Assembly (NCBI RefSeq): GCF_018861865.1
Contig: NZ_JAHLDV010000031.1
Coordinates: 1 to 44,355 of the forward strand
Reading direction: 5' to 3'
From: Clostridium frigoris
GTDB taxonomy: Bacteria; Bacillota; Clostridia; Clostridiales; Clostridiaceae
DNA: 44,355 nt
The translations under genes were made by a program, and so were the position numbers. Numbering within the stretch: the first letter of the stretch is position 1; each line of letters opens with the position of its first letter. This document shows, one piece after another, positions 1 through 7,722 of this stretch. The notes under the pieces are model-generated. The model did no database searches and was not told the origin of the DNA. It saw only the letters and a program-made list of their open reading frames with translations.

Positions 1-61
1 AAAAGTTTAGTATTCAGTAGGTGTATTAAACTTACCCAAAATTATAATTCAAACAAAGTAA

Positions 62-84
62 AGCACCAACAATTCGTTGGTGCT
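62..84. repeat. 9-bp perfect hairpin near window start
   Basis: Arms AGCACCAAC and GTTGGTGCT enclose the loop AATTC. No clean T-run follows on the plus strand. Read on the minus strand it is followed by a T-rich stretch, so it could be a minus-strand terminator. The role is uncertain because the gene to the left is outside the window. Confidence 0.45.
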
Positions 85-149
85 AATGTTTCACTTAATT
101 TGGGACATTTTTAAAAATGATTGACAGTAAATTTTAAAATTAAGTACAA

Positions 150-203
150 AATCCAAATTATCATTAACTATTATTATGATAATAGTTAATGATAATTTGG
201 ATT
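150..203. repeat. 25-bp perfect inverted repeat, 4-nt loop
   Basis: Arms at 150-174 and 179-203 are perfectly complementary around a TATG loop. No T-tract follows on either strand, so this is not a typical intrinsic terminator. The rest of 1-372 holds no supported gene: there is a weaker AACTTCAG/CTGAAGTT hairpin at about 258-298 and a short open frame at 176-277 without a ribosome binding site. Confidence 0.6.
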
Positions 204-372
204 CTAACACTAAATCATCTCCTGGGTCGCTGCTAGAGATTCTAGAAGATGCATTGACAACTTCAGAAGGTGTTTAATTCTTTTACTGAAGTTTTCTATT
301 TGTTAGGATATGTAACTTCCACTTATAGAAGTGAGAGATTTTCCTTCTAAAATGTCGTTAAACTATTAATTT

Positions 373-588
373 CTACTTTGAAATAATGGCTTGCACTCTG
401 CCAACCTGTCCATCTTCTAACATAACCTTTATTCCTCTATGATGTACTGCTGAGTTTGTTAGTATTCTTTGAACTACACCTCTAGTTAGGTTAGTTGTTC
501 TTTGGTCCTTTTTTAACACAACATCTACTGTAGTACCAACTGGTACATTGCTTCTTGTTTGTCCTCTGTTATCATTTTGCGTATTCAT
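373..588 (-). CDS. ywbE: YwbE family protein (DUF2196)
   Basis: This 71-residue protein matches my recollection of the YwbE family: a short polar N-terminus, then a basic core with VDVVLKKDQRTTNLTRGVVQRIL and a C-terminal HHRGIKVMLEDGQVGRVQ segment. The biochemical role of the family is not established; the fold looks like a small all-beta nucleic-acid-binding type, which is inference. The start is the ATG at 588, because AAAGGAG lies about 9 nt upstream of it; an in-frame upstream start would add 13 residues and lacks this spacing. It is a single gene, divergent from the membrane protein gene to its right. Confidence 0.85.
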   Translation of the reverse strand: MNTQNDNRGQTRSNVPVGTTVDVVLKKDQRTTNLTRGVVQRILTNSAVHHRGIKVMLEDGQVGRVQAIISK

Positions 589-808
589 GAGCTTGTAGTC
601 TCCTTTAATAAAATTACTTAAAAACATATGTGTTATCTTAAATATAACCTTTATTTACATAAGCTTATCTAAAACAATACTCCATTTACCATTGTTTTGT
701 CAAAATTAATTTTTTAAATGAATTTATTATAATAACTAATATGGAATAAAATAAATTAGTATGGAAATCCTACTATAGAAAATATTTTTTTAGAAAGGAG
801 ATATTGTG

Positions 809-1438
809 ATGTTAGAATCATTATTATTCATACCTGACAATTTTATAAACCCAATTATATCATCTACTTCTATTATAATTGGTGCTATTTTAGGAGGAAT
901 CTTCAGTTGGTTCATAAATAAAAATTCTACCGCAATATCAATTAAGACACAAAGTAAAATTGAGAAAACTAATAGAGAATATGAGGAGCAAAATAAAGCA
1001 TTAAAGCTCAGTGAATATGCAACAATTATTCAATTGGATATATGCACAACATTATTTCAGAGCTTACGAATGTTAAAAGAATTTGATAATGAGAACAAAA
1101 TTAATATTTATCCTATCCCTATGAATTTTAATTATGCAAAATCGATTGTGGCTTTAGCAAATGATTTTAATCTGAAAGACATTAGTTACATTTATCAATT
1201 ATATGGAATTATAGAAAAATTAAATAATGATACAAAAGGTTATCATTACGATGAAAAACATTATACTTTAATAAAAGAAGATTATGAGATGTTTATAAAA
1301 AAAATTTATGGAGACAATTTCTTAAAGGCTTTAGAATTTGATATTGATATAATTACATATGAAAAACTATATATGAATGAAATTATAAAACTAGGCTACA
1401 AAAATGTTCTTATTAAGTTACATAACATCACTCATTAA
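809..1438 (+). CDS. Hypothetical membrane-anchored protein
   Basis: This 209-residue protein has one clear hydrophobic segment near the N-terminus (about residues 12-37, PIISSTSIIIGAILGGIFSW). A charged region (about 45-70) that could form a coiled coil follows, then a mixed soluble domain rich in Tyr, Ile and Lys. It is probably a bitopic membrane protein with a cytoplasmic C-terminal part. I do not recognise a family. AAAGGAG ends 8 nt before the ATG at 809, so that start is preferred over the GTG three bases earlier. It stands alone with no operon partner. Confidence 0.6.
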   Translation: MLESLLFIPDNFINPIISSTSIIIGAILGGIFSWFINKNSTAISIKTQSKIEKTNREYEEQNKALKLSEYATIIQLDICTTLFQSLRMLKEFDNENKINIYPIPMNFNYAKSIVALANDFNLKDISYIYQLYGIIEKLNNDTKGYHYDEKHYTLIKEDYEMFIKKIYGDNFLKALEFDIDIITYEKLYMNEIIKLGYKNVLIKLHNITH

Positions 1439-1672
1439 AGCCTATAAAAATGGAAATTAAGATAAATATTAAAAATAATAGAACTTTTGATAAAATATAA
1501 TATTATTTTTTAATATTATATTGAAATTTTCAAAGAATTAAGATAAACTTATTAGTAGAGAACACAACAAGTTAAGTTTGAATGTATATAATAAAAATGT
1601 GGAAATTATAAATTAAACATAAATTCTATAGTATCTACCATTCTTGATTTGCTGCCGAAGGAGGAAGAATTT

Positions 1673-1831
1673 ATGTCAAGCAATAATATTGAAATGATGA
1701 AAAAGATTATTGAAGAAAAGAAAAAGAGAAGTTCTGAGCAAAGTGGACTTTCAAGAGCTACTAAAGTTATTGGTAAAAAAAGTAAAGCAGCAAGAAGTAC
1801 TAAAAAAACTGGTGGTGTATTTGATAAATAA
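1673..1831 (+). CDS. Small basic conserved-looking protein
   Basis: This 52-residue, Lys/Ser-rich protein has an N-terminal helix (NNIEMMKKIIEEKKKRSS), a basic middle and a GGVFDK C-terminus. The start is the ATG preceded by AAGGAGG about 8 nt upstream; in-frame upstream codons overlap that ribosome binding site. An intrinsic terminator follows at once, so it is a stand-alone transcript. The composition would suit a nucleic-acid-associated or spore-packaged protein, but that is inference and the function is unknown. Confidence 0.65.
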   Translation: MSSNNIEMMKKIIEEKKKRSSEQSGLSRATKVIGKKSKAARSTKKTGGVFDK

Positions 1832-1892
1832 AAAGTTAATCTTAATATGAACTTTATTACATAAAATAATTCAAATTAAATTAATAATAGTT

Positions 1893-1926
1893 AAAAATGA
1901 ACTTCTATTTTAGGGGTTCATTTTTT
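1893..1926 (+). terminator. Intrinsic terminator after the small basic protein
   Basis: Hairpin arms AAAAATGAAC and GTTCATTTTT, with the 3' arm running into a T-tract. It lies about 60 nt downstream of the stop codon. Confidence 0.75.
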
Positions 1927-2050
1927 AATGCAATCTTTTAACCATTTTAATAGTTTATAAAATTAACAATAAATTAAGCATACTGTGATGGTTATGAAAA
2001 TACTTATACTATATAAAGAGTAAATGACATAAACAAAGCAGGAGGAATTT

Positions 2051-3199
2051 ATGATATATCTTGATAATGCTGCCACTAGTTTCCCAAAACCGGTGGAGGT
2101 CTATTCCGAAGTATTAAATTGCATGGAAAATTATGCTGCTAATCCAGGTAGAGGGTCTCATACTATGGCGATTGAGGCTTCCTCTAAAATTATGGATACA
2201 AGGCAAGAACTAAGTGAACTTTTCAACATTCCTAATTTATTAAATATTATATTTACATGTAACGCTACTGAATCTTTAAATATTGGTATAAAAGGAATAC
2301 TAAAGCCAGGCGATCATGTTATTAGCACAGTAATTGAGCATAACTCCGTTTTAAGACCATTGATTTATCTAAATAAAAAAGGGATAACGTATACTCTTCT
2401 CGGGGTAGATGAAAATGGATATTTAAATATCAACAATATAAAAAAATCAATACGTAACAATACTAAGGTTATTATAATAAACCATACTTCCAATGTATTA
2501 GGAACTGTTCAGGATATAAGAGGTATAGGTCAAATTGCGAAACAATATGGAATAATATTTATGGTTGACGCATCTCAAAGCGCAGGAGTTATACCAATAG
2601 ATGTAGTACTTGATAATATTGACTTATTAGCTTTCCCTGGTCATAAAGGATTATATGGACCACAAGGTACAGGAGGATTATATATAAAAGAAGGGATCAA
2701 TTTGGATTCATTTATTCAAGGAGGAACTGGGAGTGATTCACTGTCTATGAAGCAACCTAACTTTTTACCTGATAAATTTGAGAGTGGAACCTTAAATACA
2801 CCAGGAATAGCAGGATTATATGAAGGAATAAGGTTCATTAGAAAAATAGGAATAGAAAATATAAGAAAACATGAAATTATGTTAGTAGAATATTTAGTAA
2901 AAGAATTAAGAAAATTATCTTATGTTAAAATTTATGGAGGAACTGATTATAAAAATAGGGGAGCGGTAGTTTCTTTAAATATAGACACTGTAGATGTATC
3001 TCAAGTAGGGGATTTTCTTAATAAAAATGGAATAGCGGCAAGAACAGGTTTTCACTGTGCACCACTAATACATCAAATAATTGGAACAGGACGAAGAGGA
3101 ACAGTTAGAATAAGTCCAGGATATTTTAACAGTTTTGATGATATTGAAAAACTTATTAAAGTACTAAAAGATATACATGAAAAAAGACCCTTTTTATAG
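2051..3199 (+). CDS. Class V aminotransferase / cysteine desulfurase family protein
   Basis: This is a PLP-dependent enzyme of 382 residues, the usual length for small cysteine-desulfurase relatives of the EF2568 type (TIGR01977). Visible features are the N-terminal YLDNAATSFPKP, the cofactor-contacting TxxVIEHNS and VDASQSAG segments, the PLP lysine in FPGHKGLYGPQGTGG (about K199), and a catalytic-type cysteine in RTGFHCAPL (about C336). The family releases sulfur or selenium from cysteine or selenocysteine; in many genomes this branch sits with selenium genes and DUF3343 proteins, and a DUF3343 gene lies 4.5 kb to the right here. GCAGGAGG precedes the ATG. The gene ends inside a bidirectional terminator. 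The exact substrate is not decidable from sequence. Confidence 0.88.
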   Translation: MIYLDNAATSFPKPVEVYSEVLNCMENYAANPGRGSHTMAIEASSKIMDTRQELSELFNIPNLLNIIFTCNATESLNIGIKGILKPGDHVISTVIEHNSVLRPLIYLNKKGITYTLLGVDENGYLNINNIKKSIRNNTKVIIINHTSNVLGTVQDIRGIGQIAKQYGIIFMVDASQSAGVIPIDVVLDNIDLLAFPGHKGLYGPQGTGGLYIKEGINLDSFIQGGTGSDSLSMKQPNFLPDKFESGTLNTPGIAGLYEGIRFIRKIGIENIRKHEIMLVEYLVKELRKLSYVKIYGGTDYKNRGAVVSLNIDTVDVSQVGDFLNKNGIAARTGFHCAPLIHQIIGTGRRGTVRISPGYFNSFDDIEKLIKVLKDIHEKRPFL

Positions 3200-3208
3200 G
3201 GCCTTTTT
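3181..3208. terminator. Bidirectional terminator
   Basis: AAAAAGACCC and GGGCCTTTTT form a hairpin flanked by A and T runs, so it can serve both the class V aminotransferase (plus strand, overlapping its last codons) and the DUF4489 gene converging from the right. Confidence 0.75.
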
Positions 3209-3239
3209 ATGTGTTTTAGTATTATTAGTATTACTGTGA

Positions 3240-3794
3240 TTATCTTTCTACTACTAAAGCTGCTAGTGTTGGATTGTTAAAAGTTACAGTTGATGTTGTA
3301 GCTACCGTTCCAGCAGTAAGTGTAGCCGCTGTGCTTGCCGATATGAAATAAGTGCAACAATCACTTTCACAGTCACAACCATTATCGCAATCGCAATCAC
3401 AAACAGTAAAAGCAATTATATCAGTTGCTGTTGCTGCTGTAGCATATACCCATGGATTTCCAATTACAGTTGCAACAGTTTCACCTTTACAAAGTTTGTT
3501 TAATTGGAATGTAACAGCCACTGATGTACCAGCTCCAGGTGCGACAACTATATTGGTTGAAAAATCAAATTTAACGCAGGGATCATGAAAACGACCTGTG
3601 TCTAAACTAATTGAAGCTAGTCTTGGAGTTAATACTGCAGTGCCAGGAGTACCTACAACGGTTCCTGATGTTGCTGTTACTGTTACTAGGCTTGAATCCT
3701 TACATTTTAATAGAACTTTAGTCCCTTCATCTTTTTGTTTTTTACAGCTACAATCTTTCTCATCTTGATAATGGCCTTTTGAATTAGAATTCAT
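3240..3794 (-). CDS. DUF4489 domain protein, probable spore-surface protein
   Basis: This 184-residue protein has a hydrophilic Cys/Lys-rich N-terminus (about 1-30). Thr/Ala/Val-rich beta-type repeats follow (TVTATSGTVVGTPGTAVLTP, ISASTAATLTAGTVATTST), with a striking Cys/Asp patch near residues 140-155 (CDCDCDNGCDCESDCC). I recall this architecture from clostridial DUF4489 proteins; a molecular function is not established. The start is the ATG at 3794 behind AAGGAGG. An exact AC-N16-CATANNNTA motif upstream supports late mother-cell expression. The Cys cluster could crosslink in a spore outer layer or bind metal; both are inference. Confidence 0.8.
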   Translation of the reverse strand: MNSNSKGHYQDEKDCSCKKQKDEGTKVLLKCKDSSLVTVTATSGTVVGTPGTAVLTPRLASISLDTGRFHDPCVKFDFSTNIVVAPGAGTSVAVTFQLNKLCKGETVATVIGNPWVYATAATATDIIAFTVCDCDCDNGCDCESDCCTYFISASTAATLTAGTVATTSTVTFNNPTLAALVVER

Positions 3795-3837
3795 ATATTT
3801 ATTCCTCCTTAAATTTAAATGCATTATATTTAGTAAA

Positions 3838-3885
3838 AAGAATTCTAAATTGACTATTTACAAAAGCTGGCATATTAGAATTCTT
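3838..3885 (-). promoter_or_regulatory. 5' UTR hairpin of DUF4489 gene
   Basis: Perfect 11-bp inverted repeat, AAGAATTCTAA (3838-3848) and TTAGAATTCTT (3875-3885). The stem begins about where transcription should start downstream of the SigK-type -10, so the mRNA would carry a 5'-terminal stem-loop, an arrangement that can stabilise transcripts. Confidence 0.5.
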
Positions 3886-3891
3886 ATAGTA

Positions 3892-3918
3892 TAATATATG
3901 ATTTATACTTGCAAATGT
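3892..3918 (-). promoter_or_regulatory. SigK-type promoter for DUF4489 gene
   Basis: On the minus strand AC (3917-3918), exactly 16 nt, then CATATATTA (3892-3900), an exact match to the SigK pattern AC-N16-CATANNNTA. The start codon is about 100 nt downstream. Confidence 0.65.
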
Positions 3919-3949
3919 TCTAATTAATTGTAATTTTTTTAGAAATTAC

Positions 3950-4711
3950 TTACTCATCATCTTCACATTCATCATCAAATAAAGGCTTAAGTTTCTGATC
4001 CGGGAAGAATTTTGGAACTGGTGCTCGATCAAATTTTTCACAAGGATCATCTTCGCATTCCTCTTCGCATTGGCAAGGTATAGGACAATATCCATATGCA
4101 GGAATTAAAAGTTGAACAATTAGTTCGCATTTTACAATAAGATGAAATCCTAAGGTTATATCTAAAACACTTTCATCGCAATCATCCGTGCAAAAGATTC
4201 CATCTAAACATTCTGCTACTAATTCAAGCTTTATAATTTCAGAATCAAGATCACTAGATTTACCAGTTGGAACAGTTGTAGCAGATATTTGTGCAATTGA
4301 ATCTGGACAATATAGTTTTGGTATTACTTCTGTACGATTAATCTCATAAAATTCACATTTTGTTTCTCCATCACAATTTATATATTCAGCATAAAATGAA
4401 ATTACAAAACATACTATTACTTTTTTGTAACTAGGATTTTTTTTAAGTGGAATTTTCTCTACTGAAATAAGCTTTAACTTAAAATCCCTGCATCCTGTAA
4501 ATACTCTTGGGTCATCAAGTGGATCACTTCTTAATTCAGCATCTGTATCTACCGTATCGGGTCCGCAACCATAAACTAAACATCTTTTAATTAAACATTG
4601 GTCAAAAACCTTTGGGATTTCAACACAAACTAGTTCTGACGGATCTGGAAGGTGTCCCTGCTTATTAATTACACCTGGTCTTGCAATAAAATCATTATGA
4701 GAAATAGTCAT
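3950..4711 (-). CDS. Cys-rich acidic-tailed protein, paralogue A (probable spore protein)
   Basis: This 253-residue protein has at least 20 cysteines. Order: N-terminal region with HNDFIARPGVINKQGHLPDP; a central beta-rich domain (about 80-210) with strand-like VIVCFVISFYAEY and LGFHLIVKCELIVQLLIP; a Cys/Glu/Asp linker; then FDRAPVPKFFPDQKLKPLF and an acidic end. The central part loosely resembles the SPOCS/DUF3794 repeats of spore-envelope proteins, which is a weak match. It is the tandem paralogue of the next gene to the right; both have their own exact SigK-type promoter. Start at the ATG behind AAAAGGAGG. A structural role in coat or exosporium is likely but inferred. Confidence 0.75.
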   Translation of the reverse strand: MTISHNDFIARPGVINKQGHLPDPSELVCVEIPKVFDQCLIKRCLVYGCGPDTVDTDAELRSDPLDDPRVFTGCRDFKLKLISVEKIPLKKNPSYKKVIVCFVISFYAEYINCDGETKCEFYEINRTEVIPKLYCPDSIAQISATTVPTGKSSDLDSEIIKLELVAECLDGIFCTDDCDESVLDITLGFHLIVKCELIVQLLIPAYGYCPIPCQCEEECEDDPCEKFDRAPVPKFFPDQKLKPLFDDECEDDE

Positions 4712-4738
4712 TAATTATCCTCCTTTTATGTTAAATGA

Positions 4739-4756
4739 TACACTTTTAATTCGTGT
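4739..4756 (-). promoter_or_regulatory. Conserved 5' UTR element, copy A
   Basis: ACACGAATTAAAAGTGTA on the gene strand is identical to the element upstream of paralogue B. It lies between the predicted transcription start and the ribosome binding site and has ACAC/GTGT ends that could pair. Confidence 0.4.
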
Positions 4757-4765
4757 TCTCTTTTT

Positions 4766-4792
4766 TATAGTATGCAGGTACACATAAGTTGT
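4766..4792 (-). promoter_or_regulatory. SigK-type promoter for paralogue A
   Basis: AC (4791-4792), 16 nt, CATACTATA (4766-4774) on the minus strand; exact fit to AC-N16-CATANNNTA. Confidence 0.7.
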
Positions 4793-4899
4793 GATTGATA
4801 AATTTATTAATTTTAAAAAAATTTATAAGTTGCATTTTATTTTAAAAATTATATTATGTGAATATGATATGCAAGTTTTATCTAATAGTAAACTTATAA

Positions 4900-4919
4900 A
4901 AGGCTCGTTTTATTGAGCC
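4900..4919 (-). terminator. Terminator after paralogue B
   Basis: GGCTC/GAGCC hairpin (4902-4906 and 4915-4919) followed on the minus strand by TTTTATAAG. It lies about 115 nt beyond the stop of paralogue B, separating the two paralogue transcripts. Confidence 0.55.
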
Positions 4920-5032
4920 ATTTATTTACTACAGATTATGTGAAGCCTTAGTGATTTAGTGCTACCATAGCCCATATATTGCATTTTTAACACAATCAAC
5001 TTGAGTAATTGAAATTTACTTTGTCATAGCTC

Positions 5033-5797
5033 TTACTCGCACTCTTCACAGTCATCATCATCAAATAAAGGTCTAAGCTTTTGATCTGGGAAAAATTTTG
5101 GAACCGGTGCTCGATCAAATTCTTCACAAGGATCATCGTCGAACTCTTCTTCACATTGTTTAGGTACTTGGCAATAACCATATGAAGGAATTAATAATTG
5201 AACAATTAACTCACATTTTACAATAAGATGGAATCCTAAGGTTATATCTAAAATGCTTTCACCACAATCGTCCTTAAAGAGAACTCCATTTAAACATTCA
5301 GCTACCAATTCAAGTTTTACAATTTCAGTATCCAGGTCAGTAGATTTACCAGTAGATATAAAAGTAGCGGATATTTGTGCTATTGAATCCGGGCAATATA
5401 GTTTTGATATGACTTCTGTACGATTAATTTCATAAAATTCACATTTATTATTACCATTACAATCTATAAAATCAGCATAAAATGAAACTACAAAACAAAT
5501 TATCATTTTCTTATAATTAGAATTTTTCTTTAGTGGTATTTTCTCTATTGAAACAAGCTTTAGCTCAAAATCCCTACATCCTATAAATATTTTTGGATCA
5601 TCAAGGGGATTACTTCTTAACTCATCATCCGTATCAACTGTATCTGATCCGCATCCATAAACTAAACATCTTTTAATAAGGCACTGATCAAAAACTTTTG
5701 GAATTTCAATACAAACTAACTCAGATGGGTCAGGAAGGTATCCTTGTTTGTTAACAAGACCAGGTCTTGGAATAAAATCATCATGAGTAATATCCAT
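5033..5797 (-). CDS. Cys-rich acidic-tailed protein, paralogue B (probable spore protein)
   Basis: This 254-residue protein is collinear with paralogue A over its full length, with most positions identical by eye, including PDPSELVC, EIPKVFDQCLIKRCLVYGCG, CEFYEINRTEV and FDRAPVPKFFPDQKL. Differences concentrate in the CxC-rich linker (A has CPIPCQCEEECED, B has CQVPKQCEEEFDD) and the last residues (B ends DDDDCEECE). The duplication includes the promoter and 5' UTR, so each copy is expressed independently. The many cysteines and the acidic tail suit disulfide-linked or metal-binding envelope material. Function is inferred from the promoter type and neighbours, not from a recognised family. 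Confidence 0.75.
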   Translation of the reverse strand: MDITHDDFIPRPGLVNKQGYLPDPSELVCIEIPKVFDQCLIKRCLVYGCGSDTVDTDDELRSNPLDDPKIFIGCRDFELKLVSIEKIPLKKNSNYKKMIICFVVSFYADFIDCNGNNKCEFYEINRTEVISKLYCPDSIAQISATFISTGKSTDLDTEIVKLELVAECLNGVLFKDDCGESILDITLGFHLIVKCELIVQLLIPSYGYCQVPKQCEEEFDDDPCEEFDRAPVPKFFPDQKLRPLFDDDDCEECE

Positions 5798-5824
5798 TAT
5801 TTATCCTCCTTTTATGTCAAGCAG

Positions 5825-5842
5825 TACACTTTTAATTCGTGT
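5825..5842 (-). promoter_or_regulatory. Conserved 5' UTR element, copy B
   Basis: Identical 18-nt element to copy A, at the same position relative to promoter and start codon, although the bases around it differ. Confidence 0.4.
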
Positions 5843-5851
5843 CACTTATGG

Positions 5852-5878
5852 TATAGTATGCAAGTAAATATTAGTTGT
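5852..5878 (-). promoter_or_regulatory. SigK-type promoter for paralogue B
   Basis: AC (5877-5878), 16 nt, CATACTATA (5852-5860) on the minus strand; same -10 and spacing as paralogue A. Confidence 0.7.
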
Positions 5879-6027
5879 GATTGATATACATTTCTATAAC
5901 CTAAGCGTTAATTTAAAATCATATAATACAATATTATTTATGTACTATGTCTATTACTTCTAATATTAATTATTAGGTTATATATTACTTTATTATAAAA
6001 TATAATTTCTATAAGGAGATGAGTGAT

Positions 6028-7548
6028 ATGACATTATGTAGTCCATGTTTATTATACGATGGTGAAGATCATATATGGAAATTCTATGTAAATGATAATA
6101 ATGATTTACTATACAATATAATGTATTCTGAAGATAAATGGACTAAAGAGAAGAAAATTGATAATGATGTTTTAGATTTTGAGGTATGCTTAGATACTGA
6201 TAACAAAATTTGCATTATATATAGTGTGAAAGTCGGAGAGCTTAAGTATTGTGTATGGGAAGTTAACAATTGGCTTGGAAAAACTATTTATACTTTTGAA
6301 AATAAAGACTATGATATGTTAGAATTAACTGTTATTACAATTCATAGATCAATAAATATATTTTTCATTGCAAAAAACAACTTAAATAAACTAAATTGTT
6401 CTCTAATTCATTTATGTTTAAATAAGGAGGAGAGTGTATTTAATACAATAGATACCATACCGTTTCAAAAGGATATTTTTTCTCATTATGAAGTACAAAC
6501 TTTAGATAATGATAATTTATCTTTAATATTTATTAAAGGTGAAAAAAATGAATCAGCAATAAATGTCACAGAATACAAAAATAATAAATGGAGCATTCCA
6601 AAAAGATTATATGGCATTATCGGTAGTAGTGTTAATTTTTATACATCATTACATTTAAATAATATAAATATTATGAATATGTCTAAAGAAGGCTCTTTAT
6701 ATCTGTTAGAAAATGTACTAATCGAATCAGATGGGAAAATGAAAAGTTATAAAATACATGAAACTCCTGATAAACCTACTAATTTTTGTATAGTTGAAAT
6801 AAAAGGAATCCTTTGGGCTATATGGTCTGAAAACAAAAATATTTTTGTGTCTTCATATAAACACAAATGGAGTGAACCTTACAAATATTATACAGACGTT
6901 ACCGATGAATTTTTAATATACAAATATTTATCTTTAATTAATAAAAATAATGATATCAAATGTAGATATATATTAGGAACAAATTCTAAAGAAATAAAGT
7001 TAGTATTACCCACCTACACAAAAACTGTGGATCTTTCTACAATCAATAAAACAAATAAAAAAGAAACTCTAGATCCTTCTATTGAAACAGGCAAAAAAAA
7101 TTTAAAAGAAGAAATTATGATTTTAAAAAAAAGCAACAGAGATCTGAAGAAAGAACTTATAGATTTGCAAATAAAATATCAACAAAAATTAAGAGTTATA
7201 GAGGAATCAGAAGATAATTTCTTTAGACTCACAACTGCAAAAAAACAAGCTGAAGAGAAACTTTCTATAATAGCTGAGATTCAAAAAACTTCTATGAAAA
7301 AGTTAAAGGTAATGGAAGTTGAAAAAATATCTAGTACGGTACTACTAGATAACTTAACAAATAAATCACAGCAACTTACTAATGAATATGAAGGATTAAA
7401 AGAACAAAAAATATCTAAATCTAATGTTATAAGTGACTTGAAAAATAAATTGCAACAATTAACTAATGAAAAGGAAGCATTAAGACAAGATTTAGATTTT
7501 GAAAAAAGCATCGGGATTGTAGATAGAATTTTTAAAAAAAGATCTTAA
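6028..7548 (+). CDS. Propeller-like repeat protein with C-terminal coiled coil
   Basis: This 506-residue protein has two parts. About residues 1-335 are beta-rich, with recurring units ending in W/Y motifs (DHIWKFYVNDNNDLLYN, YCVWEVNNW, YKNNKWSIPKRLYG, LWAIWSENKNIFVSSYKHKWSEPYKYY), like a sialidase- or lectin-type beta-propeller. About residues 350-495 are heptad coiled coil with an internal duplication around QQLTNE. No signal peptide. The ATG at 6028 is chosen because AAGGAG ends 9 nt upstream; the ATG at 6019 touches the ribosome binding site. A CATATAATA lies at 5920-5928, but no AC sits 16 nt upstream, so SigK control is only possible. A spore-surface role is suggested by context. Confidence 0.65.
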   Translation: MTLCSPCLLYDGEDHIWKFYVNDNNDLLYNIMYSEDKWTKEKKIDNDVLDFEVCLDTDNKICIIYSVKVGELKYCVWEVNNWLGKTIYTFENKDYDMLELTVITIHRSINIFFIAKNNLNKLNCSLIHLCLNKEESVFNTIDTIPFQKDIFSHYEVQTLDNDNLSLIFIKGEKNESAINVTEYKNNKWSIPKRLYGIIGSSVNFYTSLHLNNINIMNMSKEGSLYLLENVLIESDGKMKSYKIHETPDKPTNFCIVEIKGILWAIWSENKNIFVSSYKHKWSEPYKYYTDVTDEFLIYKYLSLINKNNDIKCRYILGTNSKEIKLVLPTYTKTVDLSTINKTNKKETLDPSIETGKKNLKEEIMILKKSNRDLKKELIDLQIKYQQKLRVIEESEDNFFRLTTAKKQAEEKLSIIAEIQKTSMKKLKVMEVEKISSTVLLDNLTNKSQQLTNEYEGLKEQKISKSNVISDLKNKLQQLTNEKEALRQDLDFEKSIGIVDRIFKKRS

Positions 7549-7622
7549 AAACAAATATAATATTAACATAAGAAACTCAAGATAAAATATTTCACTTAAA
7601 TAAATAAACGAGCTTAGTTATC

Positions 7623-7649
7623 ACAATAATAGTATGTTTTCATATTATA
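7623..7649 (+). promoter_or_regulatory. SigK-type promoter for DUF3343 gene
   Basis: AC (7623-7624), 16 nt, CATATTATA (7641-7649); exact AC-N16-CATANNNTA on the plus strand, about 74 nt upstream of the start codon. Confidence 0.65.
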
Positions 7650-7722
7650 GAGTATCCAATAATTTCATTTAATATAAAATCATTTATAAACCTGATTAGC
7701 AACAAGGGGGGACTACAAGACT

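Noticed and set aside
4996-5181. Short minus-strand frame overlapping the end of paralogue B
   Set aside because: It is the same DNA as the 3' end of the Cys-rich gene read in another frame, without a ribosome binding site.
5920-5928. SigK promoter for the propeller/coiled-coil gene at 6028
   Set aside because: CATATAATA fits the -10, but the base pair 16-17 nt upstream is not AC, so it is not counted with the four exact matches.
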